From Micromonospora tarapacensis (GTDB lineage Bacteria; Actinomycetota; Actinomycetes; Mycobacteriales; Micromonosporaceae): a stretch of DNA of 64,000 nucleotides. Below the pieces are notes generated by a model that saw only the letters and a program-made list of their open reading frames with translations, was not told where the DNA came from and made no database searches. This document shows, one piece after another, positions 40,938 to 50,537 of the stretch (position 1 is the stretch's first letter; each line of letters starts with the position of its first letter). A program made the translations under genes and the position numbers. The DNA is taken from assembly GCF_019697375.1 (NCBI RefSeq), contig NZ_JAHCDI010000004.1:1413324-1477323 (forward strand), read 5' to 3'.

Positions 40938-41252
40938 ATGAGTACCGGCACCTACGACAAGCAGTGGCTCACCGAACTCGAGGCCACCCTGACCGAAGAG
41001 TTCGAGGCCCAGAGCGCCCGGCTGACCCAACTGACGGCGGACACCGGGGATCCGACGGAGGCGCACACCAACGCCGCGATGATCGCCGCCGCCCGCCAGA
41101 GCCTGGAGCAGATCTCCGGGGCGCTGCGGCGCCTCACCGCCGGCCGCTACGGCAACTGCGAGCGGTGTGGCACGGCGATCCCGCGCGAACGTCTGGAGAT
41201 CCTGCCGCACGCCCGGTTCTGCGTGCCCTGCCAGGAGAAGCAGAACCGCTGA
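40938..41252 (+). CDS. TraR/DksA-type zinc-finger protein
   Basis: A 104-residue protein with an N-terminal coiled coil (about 8-70) and a C-terminal C4 zinc finger: Cys74, Cys77, Cys95, Cys98 in CERCGTAIPRERLEILPHA then RFCVPC. This is the DksA/TraR architecture, which binds the secondary channel of RNA polymerase. In actinobacteria such proteins are often called RNA-polymerase-binding or general stress proteins. The coil tip lacks an obvious DxxDxA motif, so its mechanism may differ from that of E. coli DksA. Confidence 0.9.
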   Translation: MSTGTYDKQWLTELEATLTEEFEAQSARLTQLTADTGDPTEAHTNAAMIAAARQSLEQISGALRRLTAGRYGNCERCGTAIPRERLEILPHARFCVPCQEKQNR

Positions 41253-41333
41253 CCGGCTGGGCCGGCCGCCGCACCGCCCCGCGGTGCGGCGGTGGTCGGC
41301 GCGGACCTCGGGCGACCGGGATGTGCCCGCCGG

Positions 41334-41780
41334 TCAGGTGATCAGACGGGCGGTGACGGTCGCCGTCATGCCGTCGGGCCGGCGGGCGAGCGTCAACGCT
41401 CCGGTCAGGTGATGGGCCAACCAGAGCCCCCGCCCGCCCGGCGTGTTCGTCGCCGGCAGGTTCACCGCCAGGTCGCCGCCCGGCTGGTGGCCGCTGTCGG
41501 TGACCTCGCAGATGAGCAGGTCGGCCTGCCGGAACAGGTCGAGCCGGCCGTGGCCGCCACCGTGCAGCACGGCGTTGGTCACCAACTCGTGCACGGCCAG
41601 GACGAGATCCTCGGCGACGTCGCCGGTCAGACCCGCCGCGGCGATCCGGGCAGCCAGCAGGTGCCGTAGCGCGGTCACCGTCTGGGCGGTGAACGACTGG
41701 GACAGCAGGGAGGTCACCTCGCCGCCGCCGGGAGACGGGCCGCCGGGGCCCCTGGCGTCCGGCCGGCCAAGGTTGCTCAT
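41334..41780 (-). CDS. RsbW-like anti-sigma/ATP-binding protein
   Basis: A 148-residue protein with a HATPase_c fold of the GHKL type. The N box is DLVLAVHELVTNAVLHG, and the glycine-rich lid is NTPGGRGLWLAHHL. This short stand-alone form is common in actinobacteria, where such proteins act as serine kinases or sequester sigma factors or anti-anti-sigma proteins. No STAS partner or sigma gene lies beside it. ATG at 41780. Confidence 0.88.
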   Translation of the reverse strand: MSNLGRPDARGPGGPSPGGGEVTSLLSQSFTAQTVTALRHLLAARIAAAGLTGDVAEDLVLAVHELVTNAVLHGGGHGRLDLFRQADLLICEVTDSGHQPGGDLAVNLPATNTPGGRGLWLAHHLTGALTLARRPDGMTATVTARLIT

Positions 41781-41885
41781 GCAGGCAGATTACGTCGTCC
41801 GGCAACATCCGCGACCTTTGCCGAGGGGCAAGGATCCCCTGGTCGGGGTCACGATCCCCAGGGCGGCCAGGGCGGCACCGGAGCG

Positions 41886-42758
41886 TCAGGAGCCGCCCTC
41901 GACCGAGGTCCGGCCGAAGGAACGCCCCAGGCGACGCACCTCCTCGTCCATCTGATCAGCCAGGTCGGCGCCCCCGAACCGGTCGACGAGCAGGTCGGCG
42001 AAGCCGCTGAGCACCACCGGCCGCAACGCCTGGACGAGCGCGATCGAGCGGGGCACGTACACCTTGCGCCGGCGGCGCTCGATGCCGCGCAGCAACGCCT
42101 CGGCGCACCGCTCGACACCCACCACCGTGTTCAGCGGCCAGGGGAGCCTGCGCTGTGCGTCCCGGAACGACGCGAGGTCGTCGCGGATGTCCCGGACCAG
42201 GTCGGTGTCGATCCAGATCGGGTGGGCGGTGCCGACCGTGAGCCCGCGGCGGCGGTTCTCCAGCCGCAGCACATTGCCGAACTGTTCGACGCCCGCCTTG
42301 GACGCGCAGTACGCGGCCATGCCCGGCATGGCGGCGAAGGCGGCGGCCGACGAGACGATCAGCACGTGCCCCCGGGCGGCCAGGACGTGCGGCAACGCCG
42401 CGCCGACCGTGCGGACCACGCCGCTCAGGTTCACCTCGATGGTGCGTACGAGTGCGTCGACCGGCCCGACCGCGACGGTGCCGAGGTTGGCGATGCCGGC
42501 GTTGGCGACCACCACGTCGATGCCGCCGTAGCGCTGCATGGTGGAGGCGACGGCGTCGTCCAGCCCGGCCTGGTCGGTCACGTCGCACTCGTACCAGTGC
42601 CCGTCCAACTCCGCGGCGAGCTGCCGCAGCAGCCCGGGTTCCAGCCCGACCAGGGCGACCCGGGCGCCCCGGGCGGCGGCGGCGCGGGCCAGTTCGGCGC
42701 CGATGCCGCGGGCGGCGCCGGTGATCAGGATGGTCCGGCCGCGAAGGTCATACCGCAT
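41886..42758 (-). CDS. Short-chain dehydrogenase/reductase
   Basis: A 290-residue NAD(P)-dependent oxidoreductase. TGAARGIG at 13-20 binds the nucleotide, NAG is at 86-88, and the catalytic [19 protein letters not shown] provides Ser, Tyr150 and Lys154. The C-terminal extension ([20 protein letters not shown]) resembles SDRs acting on lipid or hydrophobic substrates. The ATG at 42758 begins directly at the Rossmann fold. Divergent from glpK; the 254 bp between them hold a GCCACC/GGTGGC hairpin but no clear promoter. Confidence 0.9.
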   Translation of the reverse strand: MRYDLRGRTILITGAARGIGAELARAAAARGARVALVGLEPGLLRQLAAELDGHWYECDVTDQAGLDDAVASTMQRYGGIDVVVANAGIANLGTVAVGPVDALVRTIEVNLSGVVRTVGAALPHVLAARGHVLIVSSAAAFAAMPGMAAYCASKAGVEQFGNVLRLENRRRGLTVGTAHPIWIDTDLVRDIRDDLASFRDAQRRLPWPLNTVVGVERCAEALLRGIERRRRKVYVPRSIALVQALRPVVLSGFADLLVDRFGGADLADQMDEEVRRLGRSFGRTSVEGGS

Positions 42759-43012
42759 CAGCGTGCTCCAGATCCCGGGCTGCGCCACCGACGGTGGCAG
42801 GCATGTCGGCGGGACGGCAGCGGCGCAGCCGCCGTCGGTGGCCGGTGGCGGACCCCGGCCAGATGGTGGTGTGCGACCGCGCCCGTCGAGGTGGCAGCTG
42901 GCGCGGCCGGTCTGCCAGACGGTACCCGCAACCGTCGCGGACATCGCGGGGTGCATCGGGAAGGATCTACCCCGAGCCGTACCGACCCGACGACCACGAC
43001 AAGGAGATTCGG

Positions 43013-44530
43013 ATGGCTGACTTCGTCGGCGCCGTGGACCAGGGCACCACCAGTACCCGATTCATGATCTTCGACCACGGTGGTAACGAGGTGGGTCGCC
43101 ACCAGCTCGAGCACCAGCAGCTCCTGCCGCGCGCCGGCTGGGTGGAGCACAACCCGCTGGAGATCTGGGAACGGACCCGGACCGTGGTGCGTACGGCCCT
43201 GAACACGCACAGCCTGGCCGCGTCCGACCTGGCGGCCCTCGGCATCACCAACCAGCGCGAGACCACCGTGGTGTGGAACCGGCGGACCGGCCGGCCGTAC
43301 TACAACGCCATCGTCTGGCAGGACACCCGGACCGACCGCATCGCCTCGGCGCTGGATCGCGACGGTCGGGGCGACGTCATCCGGCGCAAGGCGGGCCTGC
43401 CGCCGGCCACCTACTTCTCCGGCGGCAAGATCCAGTGGATCCTGGAGCACGTCGACGGGGTGCGGGCGGATGCCGACCGCGGCGAGGCGGTCTTCGGCAC
43501 CACGGACACCTGGCTGCTGTGGCATCTCACCGGTGGCACCGACGGCGGGACGCACGTCACGGACCCGACCAACGCCAGCCGGACGATGTTGATGAACCTG
43601 GAGACGCTGGACTGGGACGACGAGTTGCTGTCGTTCTTCGGGATTCCCCGTGCCATGCTGCCCCGGATCGTCGCCTCGTCCGACCCGCAGGCGTACGGCG
43701 CGACCCTGCCGAACGGTCCGTTCGCCGGTCCGGTCCGGATCACCGGGGACCTCGGCGACCAGCAGGCCGCCACCGTGGGGCAGGTCTGCTTCGCGCCCGG
43801 CGAGGCCAAGAACACCTACGGCACGGGCAACTTCATGCTGCTCAACACCGGCCCGGACATCGTCCGGTCGCAGTCCGGTCTGCTCACCACGGTCTGCTAC
43901 CAATTCGCCAACCAGCCACCGACGTACGCCCTCGAAGGCTCGATCGCCGTCACCGGTTCGGCGGTGCAGTGGCTGCGCGACCAGCTGAAGATCATCAACA
44001 GTGCGGCGCAGAGCGAGGACCTGGCCCGCCAGGTCACCGACAACGGCGGTGTCTACTTCGTACCCGCCTTCTCCGGCCTCTTCGCCCCGTACTGGCGCTC
44101 CGACGCCCGGGGCGCCATCGTCGGCCTGTCCCGCTACAACACCGACGCGCATCTCGCCCGCGCCACCCTGGAGGCGATCTGCTACCAGAGCCGTGACGTC
44201 GCCGAGGCCATGGCACAGGACTCCGGCGTACGCCTGGAGTGCCTCAAGGTCGACGGTGGCGTCACCGCCAACGACCTGTGCATGCAGTTGCAGGCGGACA
44301 TCCTCGGCGTGCCGGTCAGCCGGCCGGTGGTCGCGGAGACCACCGCCCTCGGCGCGGCGTACGCCGCGGGGCTGGCCGTCGGCTTCTGGCGGGACACCGA
44401 CGAGCTGCGGGCGAACTGGAACGAGAGCCGGCGCTGGCAGCCGTCCTGGTCGTCGGAGCGGCGCGCGGCCGGCTACGCCGGCTGGCAGAAGGCGGTGCGG
44501 CGCACGCTCGACTGGGTGGACGTGGACTGA
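43013..44530 (+). CDS. glpK: Glycerol kinase
   Basis: Phosphorylates glycerol to glycerol-3-phosphate. It has 505 residues, a normal length. FGGY-family blocks are complete: [70 protein letters not shown] and [20 protein letters not shown]. The ATG at 43013 follows AAGGAG. No facilitator (glpF) or glpD is adjacent, so this is a lone gene here. Confidence 0.96.
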   Translation: MADFVGAVDQGTTSTRFMIFDHGGNEVGRHQLEHQQLLPRAGWVEHNPLEIWERTRTVVRTALNTHSLAASDLAALGITNQRETTVVWNRRTGRPYYNAIVWQDTRTDRIASALDRDGRGDVIRRKAGLPPATYFSGGKIQWILEHVDGVRADADRGEAVFGTTDTWLLWHLTGGTDGGTHVTDPTNASRTMLMNLETLDWDDELLSFFGIPRAMLPRIVASSDPQAYGATLPNGPFAGPVRITGDLGDQQAATVGQVCFAPGEAKNTYGTGNFMLLNTGPDIVRSQSGLLTTVCYQFANQPPTYALEGSIAVTGSAVQWLRDQLKIINSAAQSEDLARQVTDNGGVYFVPAFSGLFAPYWRSDARGAIVGLSRYNTDAHLARATLEAICYQSRDVAEAMAQDSGVRLECLKVDGGVTANDLCMQLQADILGVPVSRPVVAETTALGAAYAAGLAVGFWRDTDELRANWNESRRWQPSWSSERRAAGYAGWQKAVRRTLDWVDVD

Positions 44531-44676
44531 CGCCGATCCCGGCGAGCCGATCCGACGACTCCTCGCGTACACGCCGATACCGCGCGTACGCGCGGTGGTC
44601 CCGGGATGTCCGGTCGGTCTGCCTTAGCATCCCGATGTCCGGCATCGGCCGGAGTGCGGACAGGGGAGGGGCAGCC

Positions 44677-46002
44677 ATGCGGATCGCTCGTGTGATCATG
44701 GCGGTGGTGGTCGTGCTGTCGGCCGGCGTGCTGGCGGGTGCGGCGCGCGAGGCGTCACCGTTCACGGTGGTCAACGGGTCGATCCGGCCGGCGACCGGCA
44801 CGCCGGAGCCACCCTCGGGCACCCACGCGACGCTGTGGCGCAACGCCAGCTACGCCACCACGACGGTGTACGGCGCCGGCCGGCTGCTGATCGGTGCCAT
44901 CGGCGATCACTGCGACGGCTGGCCGACCGTCCGGGTCAGCGTGGACGGCACCCCGGCCGGTGAGGCCACCGTGACCAGCGCCACCGACTACGGCGGCTAC
45001 GCGGTCGGTGCGCCGCTGGCCGAGGGCCGGTACGACATCCGGATCGAGTTGCTCAACGACCGGTACACCAGCGACTGCGATCGCAACGTGCACCTGGCGT
45101 ACGCCCGGATGCAGCCGCCACCGGGGGTGGACACCACGTTCGCCTTCGCGGTGGTGCCGGACACGCAGGAGGAGGTGCTCACCGCGTCGGACCCCCGGCT
45201 GCTCCAGCGCGTCGGCTGGCTGGTCGCCCAGCGTGGCGCGCTCGACCTGCGCTTCGTCACGCACTCCGGTGACGTGGTCAACTACGACACCGCAGACCAC
45301 GTGCAGTACGAGCGCGCCCGGGCGGCGCTGCGCCCGCTGGAGACCTCCGGCACGCCGTACACCCTCGCCGTCGGCAACCACGACACCCAGGCCGCCGGCC
45401 CGGACGGGGAACTGCGGAGTCCGGCCGGGCAGCTGCTGCGGGACACCACCGTGTTCAACCGGTACTTCACCGCCGGGCGCTTCGGTGCGGTGCGGGGTCG
45501 GTTCGAGCCCGGCAAGGTGGACAACGCCTACGCCACCTACACCGCCGGCGCGGTGCGCTGGCTGGTGCTGACCCTGGAGCTGTGGCCCCGCCGGGCGGCC
45601 GTCGCCTGGGCGCAGGGTGTGGTCGCCGCCCACCCTGGGCACAACGTGGTCGTCGTCACCCACCACTACCTGGAGAGCGACGCCACCATCGGTCAGGCCG
45701 CCGGCTACGGTTCCACCAGCCCGCAGTACCTCTTCGACAATCTGGTCGGGCGTTATCCCAACATCCGGTTCGTCTTCTCCGGACACACCGGCACCGCGGC
45801 GTCCCGGGTGGACACCGGCGTGCACGGCAACCGGATCCACTCCTTCCTGCAGACCTTCCACTCGCCCCGGACCAACCCGGTCCGGCTGGTCGAGATCGAC
45901 ACGACTGCGGACTCGCTGCGCACCTGGATCTACGCCCCGTACACCGACGAGAACTTCCCGGCGCACGACCGGACGTACACCGGGCTCGGCCTGGTGCGCT
46001 GA
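44677..46002 (+). CDS. Secreted metallophosphoesterase with N-terminal carbohydrate-binding-like domain
   Basis: A 441-residue protein with a Sec-type signal peptide (about 1-23). A beta domain (about 28-150) has VSVDGTPAGEATVTSATDYGGY and YDIRIELLNDRYTSDCDRNV, with Asp-rich loops and paired Cys as in Ca-dependent xylan-binding modules. The calcineurin-like phosphoesterase follows with VVPDTQ, THSGDVVNY, VGNHDTQ, VVTHHYL and FSGHTG metal-binding motifs. It probably acts outside the cell on phosphate esters bound to polysaccharide or cell wall. GGGGAGGG precedes the ATG. Confidence 0.88.
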   Translation: MRIARVIMAVVVVLSAGVLAGAAREASPFTVVNGSIRPATGTPEPPSGTHATLWRNASYATTTVYGAGRLLIGAIGDHCDGWPTVRVSVDGTPAGEATVTSATDYGGYAVGAPLAEGRYDIRIELLNDRYTSDCDRNVHLAYARMQPPPGVDTTFAFAVVPDTQEEVLTASDPRLLQRVGWLVAQRGALDLRFVTHSGDVVNYDTADHVQYERARAALRPLETSGTPYTLAVGNHDTQAAGPDGELRSPAGQLLRDTTVFNRYFTAGRFGAVRGRFEPGKVDNAYATYTAGAVRWLVLTLELWPRRAAVAWAQGVVAAHPGHNVVVVTHHYLESDATIGQAAGYGSTSPQYLFDNLVGRYPNIRFVFSGHTGTAASRVDTGVHGNRIHSFLQTFHSPRTNPVRLVEIDTTADSLRTWIYAPYTDENFPAHDRTYTGLGLVR

Positions 46003-46047
46003 CCAGTCACGGACCGACGCGGTGGCGTCCGACGGCCTGTCTCGAAA

Positions 46048-46941
46048 CTATCCCACAACCGTCTCGTTATCGTCGACCGATTCGAGGTGGCGGTAGACCG
46101 TCGCCCGTGACACACCGAACTCGGCGGCGATCTCATCGGCCGAGTGGGTGCCCGCCAGGTGCATCCGGCGGGCGACCTGGACCTGTTCGGGGCTCATCGA
46201 CCGCGGTCGCCCCGGCCGTCGTCGGCCCACCCGCGCCGCCACCGGCCGCGCGGGTGCCAGCACCGGTGCCGCCCCGCCATCGGTGCCCGGCTCGCCGTGG
46301 ATGCCCGGTTCGCGGTCGCCACCTGTCTCCCGGTCGCCACCGGTCCTGGCGTTGCCGCCGGTCGCGCCGTCGGCAGCCGTCTCGCGGTCGGCGGACGCCG
46401 GGCGGCCCAGCAGGCGACGGACGCCGTCGAGCATGTCCGCCCGCAGCACCTGCGCGGGCACGTCGATCAGGAAGACCACCGGGTCGCTGCACATGGCGAT
46501 CGCCTGCACGGCGCGGACCCGTTCCCGGCGGCCGGCGGCCGGGCCGGCGACGATCTCGTTGGCCCGCATCGCGATCCGCATCAACCGGTGGTAGGTGCTG
46601 CCCCGTTCGACCAGGGCCAGGTCGTGGAAGAGCATGCCGAGCGGGCCGCGGTGCGCGAGCATGGTGTCCACCCAGCCCTCCAGCAGGGTCCACCTCGCCC
46701 GTCGCGGCGGCACTTCCGCGGCACCGTCCAGCAGCGCCTCCAAATCGCGCAGCAGGGGCTCGGCCAGCGCGGTGAGCAGGTGCGCCTTGCTGGGAAAGTG
46801 GTAGAGGATGGCGGCCTTGGTCAGCCGTAGCCGCTCGGCGATCTGGCGCAGTGAGGTGCGCTGGTAGCCGTGCTCGGCGAAGAGGTCGAGCGCGGCGCGC
46901 AGGATCCGGCTGCGGGTGTCGTCGGCCTCCGCCCAGCTCAT
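46048..46941 (-). CDS. TetR-type regulator with C-terminal resolvase-type HTH
   Basis: A 297-residue protein with two DNA-binding domains. The N-terminal TetR HTH (about 10-55) contains ILRAALDLFAEHGYQRTSLRQ and LTKAAILYHFPSKAHLL. A helical ligand domain follows. After a Gly/Glu/Asp-rich repetitive linker (about 195-240), a second HTH (about 245-290) reads RRPGRPRSMSPEQVQVARRM then SADEIAAEFGVSRATVYRHL, which is the C-terminal domain of Hin/Gin-type serine recombinases. No recombinase catalytic domain is present. Divergent from the ABC exporter at 47049, which it probably controls. Confidence 0.88.
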   Translation of the reverse strand: MSWAEADDTRSRILRAALDLFAEHGYQRTSLRQIAERLRLTKAAILYHFPSKAHLLTALAEPLLRDLEALLDGAAEVPPRRARWTLLEGWVDTMLAHRGPLGMLFHDLALVERGSTYHRLMRIAMRANEIVAGPAAGRRERVRAVQAIAMCSDPVVFLIDVPAQVLRADMLDGVRRLLGRPASADRETAADGATGGNARTGGDRETGGDREPGIHGEPGTDGGAAPVLAPARPVAARVGRRRPGRPRSMSPEQVQVARRMHLAGTHSADEIAAEFGVSRATVYRHLESVDDNETVVG

Positions 46942-47048
46942 GACGCCCAGCCTAGCCGCTGCTGACCGCCGGACGGGGGCTGCTGCACCGACTCCTTACC
47001 ATCGGTCAGTACAGTGACCCGGTAGGCACCGTACGGCGGGAGGCATCC

Positions 47049-47969
47049 ATGTCCGTGATCTCCATCGAGAAACTCGTCAAGACCTTCGGCGGCGTACGCG
47101 CGCTGGACGGGCTCGACCTTCGGGTGGAGCAGGGGGAGGTGCACGGCTTCCTCGGACCCAACGGCTCCGGCAAGTCCACCACCATCCGGATCCTGCTCGG
47201 CCTGCTGCGTCGCGACTCCGGTCAGGTGCGGCTCCTCGGCGGCGATCCCTGGCGCGACGCGGTCGCGCTGCATCGGCGGTTGGCGTACGTGCCGGGCGAC
47301 GTCAACCTCTGGCCCAACCTCTCCGGCGGCGAGGCGATCGACCTGTTCGGCGCGTTGCGCGGCGGGCTGGACCAGCGCCGCCGCGACGAGATGTTACAGC
47401 GTTTCGACCTGGACCCGACGAAGAAGTGCCGCACCTACTCCAAGGGCAACCGGCAGAAGGTCGCCATCGTCGCCGCCTTCGCCTCCGACGTCGAGCTGTA
47501 CGTACTGGACGAGCCCACGTCCGGACTGGATCCGCTGATGGAGGCGGTGTTCCAGGAAGAGGTCCGCCAGCTCGCCCGGGCCGGCGCGAGCGTGCTGCTG
47601 TCCAGCCACGTGCTGGCCGAGGTGGAGGCGCTGTGCGACCGGGTCGGCATCATCCGGGAGGGTCGCATCGTCGAATCCGGCACCCTGTCCGAGCTGCGGC
47701 ATCTGGCCCGCACCACGGTCACCGTCGAGACCCGACGGCCACTGACCGGCCTGGCGGAGCTGCCGGGCGTGCACGAGGTCCGGCCGGTCGACGGCCGCGT
47801 TCGGCTGGAGGTCGAGCCCGAGCACCTCGACCGGCTGCTGGGGCACCTGGTCCGCTTCGAGGTCCGCGCGCTCACCAGCGCACCGCCGACCCTTGAGGAG
47901 CTGTTCCTGCGGCACTATGGCGACACCGCCGGCAACGGATTCGGCGCGTCCGCCGGAGGGGACCGATGA
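47049..47969 (+). CDS. ABC-2 exporter ATP-binding protein
   Basis: A 306-residue ATPase. Walker A is GPNGSGKST, Walker B is [13 protein letters not shown], and the signature is the relaxed YSKGNRQK rather than LSGGQ, as in many drug/antibiotic exporters of the DrrA type. The C-terminal 80 residues form the usual accessory domain. The stop overlaps the ATG of the permease (ATGA). Its regulator is probably the divergent TetR protein. Substrate unknown; polyketide or antibiotic export is the common annotation for this type. Confidence 0.93.
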   Translation: MSVISIEKLVKTFGGVRALDGLDLRVEQGEVHGFLGPNGSGKSTTIRILLGLLRRDSGQVRLLGGDPWRDAVALHRRLAYVPGDVNLWPNLSGGEAIDLFGALRGGLDQRRRDEMLQRFDLDPTKKCRTYSKGNRQKVAIVAAFASDVELYVLDEPTSGLDPLMEAVFQEEVRQLARAGASVLLSSHVLAEVEALCDRVGIIREGRIVESGTLSELRHLARTTVTVETRRPLTGLAELPGVHEVRPVDGRVRLEVEPEHLDRLLGHLVRFEVRALTSAPPTLEELFLRHYGDTAGNGFGASAGGDR

Positions 47970-49590
47970 GCAGCTTCACCGGCACCGGCCGGCTGGCCCG
48001 GCTCGCCCTGCGCCGCGACCGGGTTCGCCTGGCCGTCTGGACCCTCGGCACACCCCTGATCGGCTACGCCCTCGCCCAGAGCGTCGCCGCCGTCTACCCC
48101 GACGAGCAGGCCCGCCTCGGGTACGCCGAGGCCGCCACCACCAGCGTGGTCGCCCGCGCGTTCAACGGCCCGATCGCCAGCACCGATCTCGGTGCCGTGG
48201 TGGTCACCGAGACGTACCTGACCCTGGCTCTGCTCGTCGCGTTGCTGAGCACCTTCGCCGTGGTCCGGCACACCCGGCAGAACGAGGAGACCGGCCGGGC
48301 GGAACTGCTCGGTGCCGCCGCCGTCGGCCGGTACGCGCTGCTCACCGCCGCCCTGGTGGTCGTGGTCGGTGCCAACGTGCTCGCCGCCGCGCTGCTGGCC
48401 TTCGTCTTCACCGGTGCCGGGCTACCGGTGGCCGGCTCGGTGGCCGCCGCCGCGGCGATCGGCGGCGTCGGCATCGCCTTCACCGGCGTCACCGCCGTCA
48501 CCGCTCAACTGTCGGTGACCTCCCGAGGTGCGAACGCGCTCGCCGCCGCCGCGGTGGGTGTCGCGTTCCTGCTGCGGGCCACCGGAGACGTGCTCGGTGA
48601 GCGCGACCCCGATGCGGTACGGCTGGACAGCGCCTGGCCGACCTGGCTGTCTCCGCTGGGCTGGGGGACCCAGGTGGGTGCGTTCGGCGGGGAGCGCTGG
48701 TGGGTCCTCGCCCTGCCCGTCGCGCTGCTGGTCGCCGGGGTCGCGGTCGCCTACGCCCTGGCCGAACGCCGCGACGTCGGTGCCGGCCTGCTCGCCGCGC
48801 GGCGGGGCCGGCCCGAGCGTCGGCCGGGCTGCTCAGCCCGGCCGGGCTGACCTGGCGCCTGCACCGTGGCGCGCTCGCCGGCTGGGCGGTCGCGGTGGCG
48901 GTGCTCGGCCTCGCCATGGGGGTGGCCGGTCACGAGGTGGACGACATGATCGCCGACAACCCGGCCGCCGCCGAGGCGATCGCCCAACTCGGCGGCGGGT
49001 CCGAGCTGATCGACGCGTACCTGGCCGCGATGCTCGGGCTGTTCGCGCTGACCCTTGGCGCGTACGTCGTGCAGGCCCTGCTCCGTAGCCGGGCCGACGA
49101 GTCGGACGACATCCTCGAACCATTGCTCGCCACGGCCGTGAGCCGCACCCGGTGGCTCGGTACCCAGGTGCTCGGCGCGGTGCTCGGTGCGCTGGTGCTG
49201 ATGCTGCTGGCCGGCGTCACCACCGGTCTCGGGTACGGCCTCGCCGCCGGTGACCCGCTCGGGTGGACCATCGAGCTGGGCGGTGCGGCGTTGCTGCGGT
49301 TGCCGGCCCTGCTGGTGGTCGCCGGCGTGGTGACCGCCCTGTTCGGGGCACTGCCCCGCTGGTCGGTCGCGCTGAGCTGGGCGGCGCTGATCGCGTTCCT
49401 GTTGCTCGGACAGCTCGGTGCGGTGCTCGACCTGCCGCAGGCGGCGCTGAACCTCTCGCCGTACACCCACGTGCCCTCGGTACCCGCCGCCGACCCGGCG
49501 GTGCTCCCGGTGGTCACCCTCACCGCCGTCGCCGCCGTCCTGCTCGCCGCCGGCCTGCTCACCTTCCGCCGCCGCGACACGCCCAGCTGA
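47966..49590 (+). CDS. ABC-2 exporter permease, apparent frameshift
   Basis: Membrane component of the exporter. The first part (to 48850) has six hydrophobic segments, and a second frame (from about 48810 to 49590) continues with [20 protein letters not shown] and six more. One extra G in the run at 48804-48807 joins them into a 541-residue, 12-span permease, the length expected for this two-fold symmetric family. [20 protein letters not shown] in the first half and [20 protein letters not shown] in the second are equivalent cytoplasmic loops, supporting one gene. Partner of the ATPase at 47049. Confidence 0.85.
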
Positions 49591-49914
49591 GCAGGGCTGC
49601 CGGAGCGACTGTGATCGCCTGTACGGCAGTGACCCGACCCGCCGCCGGACCTGGTGGCGCGGCACCGTACCCGGCCGACGGCCTGCCCGGGTGTTGCCGG
49701 CGGGCCAGGTGATCCTCTACGGTCTGTCCAGCGGTGAGCGGTGCGGTCCGCACCCGAGAAGACGCCGCCGGTGGTTCGTCGCGTGGGTCGGGATGGTGGA
49801 GTCCCGGGCCCCAGGTGCGTGGCGGTCAGCCGGCGGTCGAGCCCCGACCTGAGGGCGGCGCGTCGAGGCGCCGCGCGGCGGTGGACGGGGCGCGGACATT
49901 CACCGGGAGCACCC
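49591..49914. other. 324-bp region upstream of ureA
   Basis: No gene seen. A TACGGT hexamer at 49718-49723 could be a -10 element, and a perfect 15-nt palindrome GGTGCGGTCCGCACC lies at 49740-49754, about 160 bp before the ureA GTG. A 5' leader of this length could hold control signals. No recognisable GlnR box was found. Confidence 0.4.
49740..49754. promoter_or_regulatory. Palindromic candidate operator upstream of ureA
   Basis: GGTGCGGTCCGCACC, perfect dyad with one central base, just after a possible -10. Candidate binding site for a repressor of the urease operon. Only sequence symmetry supports this. Confidence 0.35.
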
Positions 49915-50217
49915 GTGTACCTCACCCCCCACGAGCAGGATCGCCTGCTCGTCCACGTGGCGGCCGACGTCGCCCGGCGCCGCCGCGACCGCGGCCTGCG
50001 CCTCAACTATCCGGAAGCCGTCGCGGTGATCACCGCCTTCCTCCTCGAAGGGGCGCGCGACGGGGCATCCGTGGTCGACCTGATGGCCGCCGGCCGCACC
50101 GTCCTCAACCGCGACGACGTGCAGGACGGCATCCCCGAGTTGCTGAGGGAGGTGCAGGTGGAGGCGACGTTCCCGGACGGCACCAAGCTGGTGACGGTGC
50201 ACCACCCGATCCCGTGA
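49915..50217 (+). CDS. ureA: Urease gamma subunit
   Basis: Small structural subunit of urease, 100 residues. [54 protein letters not shown] and [18 protein letters not shown] are the family blocks. The GTG at 49915 follows GGGAGC; the preceding open frame is non-conserved. The stop overlaps the GTG of ureB (GTGA). First gene of ureABCFGD. Confidence 0.96.
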   Translation: MYLTPHEQDRLLVHVAADVARRRRDRGLRLNYPEAVAVITAFLLEGARDGASVVDLMAAGRTVLNRDDVQDGIPELLREVQVEATFPDGTKLVTVHHPIP

Positions 50218-50537
50218 TCCCCGGTGAGATCCTGCCGGCCGCCGGGCCGGTGGAGATCAACGCTGGCCGTCCGGTCACCGTGCTGCTGGTGGTCAACACC
50301 GGCGACCGGCCGGTGCAGATCGGTTCGCACTACCACTTCGCCGAGGCCAACCCGGCGCTGGACTTCGACCGGGACGCCGCCTGGGGGCAGCGCCTCGCCG
50401 TGCCGGCCGGCACGTCGGTGCGTTTCGAACCGGGGGTGAGCCGCCCGGTCGACCTGGTGCCGCTGGGCGGTGCGCGGGTCGTGCCCGGCCTGCGCGGCGA
50501 GTGCGGCGGATCGCTGGACGAAAGGCGGCAGGCATGA
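50214..50537 (+). CDS. ureB: Urease beta subunit
   Basis: A 107-residue structural subunit. [38 protein letters not shown] and [17 protein letters not shown] are diagnostic. The GTG at 50214 overlaps ureA, and the stop overlaps the ureC ATG. Confidence 0.96.
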   Translation: MIPGEILPAAGPVEINAGRPVTVLLVVNTGDRPVQIGSHYHFAEANPALDFDRDAAWGQRLAVPAGTSVRFEPGVSRPVDLVPLGGARVVPGLRGECGGSLDERRQA

